NCBI GenBank assembly: GCA_030830765.1
Contig: JAURMJ010000335.1
Coordinates: 1 to 14,689, forward strand
From: Quisquiliibacterium sp.
Lineage (GTDB): Bacteria; Pseudomonadota; Gammaproteobacteria; Burkholderiales; Burkholderiaceae_E
Direction of reading: 5' to 3'
DNA length: 14,689 bases
The notes beneath the pieces are model-generated. The model saw nothing but the letters and a program-made list of their open reading frames with translations. It was not told where the DNA came from and searched no databases. Positions 13,921-14,689 of this stretch are shown here, piece after piece. The first letter of the stretch is position 1. The number at the start of each line of letters is the position of its first letter. The position numbers were made by a program, and so were the translations under genes.

Positions 13921-14689
13921 ATGCCTCGATTGTCCCCAAGGATGGTGTCCCGCTTGCGCAAGCTGGACACCTTCGCATTTCGCATTGGTTTGATCGTCGG
14001 GATCTGCATGCTCGTCTCGGTGACGATCGCAGCGGCAATTTCCTACCGAAATACACTCGCAATCGTGGAGCAAAAGGAAAATCTCGCGGTGAATGTGCAG
14101 CTGGACCTGATCTCGGCGCAGGTCGCGCAGGCGATCGACACGGCCGCGCTGATCGGTAGCACGCTGGCCAAAGATGAGGCGATCACCAGCGCGTTGCTTG
14201 ATGATTCAGGTCTTGGTCGATTCCTGCAGCCGGTGCTCACGGTTGCCAAAACTTCGTTGTCCCGCATCGTGCCTGATGGCAGTCAAGTTGTAGGCGTCGA
14301 GGTGATGCTGCTCGATTTCATGGGTCATGAAGTCGCGCCTTGGAAAGGCACTTCAAGTGCGTCCTTCGCCGGTGAACCTTGGATCCGGCAAGTGATGAAT
14401 GGACAGATTCAAGGGATCTATCAGAAGACCTCCGACAAGTTGCTGGTGGCTTATCCGGTGCTTTTTCCGGTGACAGGACAGCCAGAGGGTTCCCTGGTGC
14501 TCCGCTTCTCGGTCCGCGGAGTGTCCTCCGTCTCGGGGGTAAGTCGTTGGCGTGTCGTAATCGGTCCCGATTCGAAGGCCACTGAACTGCATCTCGATCC
14601 CGCGCTGCGCGTGACAAGCCGCAAGCTCAATCTGCCGCAGCCGTTTGAGAACCTCGACTGGGAGGTGGCGCTGGCTTATCCGATCGAGA
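13921..14689 (+). CDS. Membrane sensor protein, N-terminal part (probable histidine kinase), cut by window edge
   Basis: Open from the ATG at 13921 to the end of the window without a stop codon: 256 complete codons of a longer protein. A basic cytosolic start (MPRLSPRMVSRLRKLD) leads into one membrane helix (about 20-42). An extracytoplasmic domain follows, beginning with a long helix (45-85). Its later part (125-200) resembles a Cache sensor fold: VEVMLLDFMGHEV, then GEPWIRQVMNGQ, then KLLVAYPVLFPVTGQPEGSLVLRFSV. No second membrane helix or output domain is reached. Given the adjacent response regulator and binding protein, a histidine kinase output is the best guess; a diguanylate cyclase or chemoreceptor remains possible. 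The gene is 34 bases after the binding-protein stop, with only a weak ribosome binding site, and is probably co-transcribed with it. Confidence 0.75.
   Translation, partial: MPRLSPRMVSRLRKLDTFAFRIGLIVGICMLVSVTIAAAISYRNTLAIVEQKENLAVNVQLDLISAQVAQAIDTAALIGSTLAKDEAITSALLDDSGLGRFLQPVLTVAKTSLSRIVPDGSQVVGVEVMLLDFMGHEVAPWKGTSSASFAGEPWIRQVMNGQIQGIYQKTSDKLLVAYPVLFPVTGQPEGSLVLRFSVRGVSSVSGVSRWRVVIGPDSKATELHLDPALRVTSRKLNLPQPFENLDWEVALAYPIE

Overview
This is a GC-rich, gene-dense bacterial segment that looks proteobacterial (Gram-negative). The evidence is a Blc-type lipocalin lipoprotein, a periplasmic binding protein with a Sec signal, a two-component system and relatives of beta/gammaproteobacterial TfdA and benzoylformate decarboxylase. 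The genus cannot be read from the sequence. No rRNA, tRNA, CRISPR array, insertion sequence or phage gene was seen. The longest stretch without a gene is about 225 bases (5369-5593), so no gene-free gap exceeds 300 bases.

Layout, left to right. (1) A minus-strand SLC13/DASS-type permease with RCK_C-like cytosolic domains and an unusual acidic, glycine-bearing linker (9-2054). (2) Divergent from it, a tightly overlapping pair: 3-methyladenine DNA glycosylase I (tag) and a TfdA-like Fe(II)/2-oxoglutarate dioxygenase (2169-3684). (3) Convergent to these, a minus-strand run of a ThDP-dependent benzoylformate-decarboxylase-like enzyme, an EamA/DMT transporter and a DHA2-type MFS exporter (3704-7878). 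(4) Divergent from the MFS gene, a compact plus-strand operon of SDR oxidoreductase, zinc-free quinone oxidoreductase (MDR) and MaoC-like hotdog protein (7962-10229), which looks like part of a catabolic or acyl-CoA pathway. (5) A minus-strand lipocalin lipoprotein (10296-10901). (6) A plus-strand signalling cluster running off the right edge: a degenerate histidine-kinase/phosphotransferase-like protein, an OmpR-type response regulator, an orphan Peripla_BP_6 binding protein, and the N-terminal half of a membrane sensor with a Cache-like extracytoplasmic domain (11025-14689).

The signalling cluster is the most interesting part. A binding protein without ABC permease or ATPase genes sits between a response regulator and a membrane sensor, with a kinase-like protein that appears to have lost its ATP-binding motifs. 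The simplest reading is a binding-protein-assisted phosphorelay, comparable in logic to TorT/TorS or ChvE/VirA. The inducing ligand and the target genes cannot be read from this window. The enzymes and transporters in the middle are compatible with uptake, export and breakdown of organic acids or aromatic compounds, but no complete known pathway is present.
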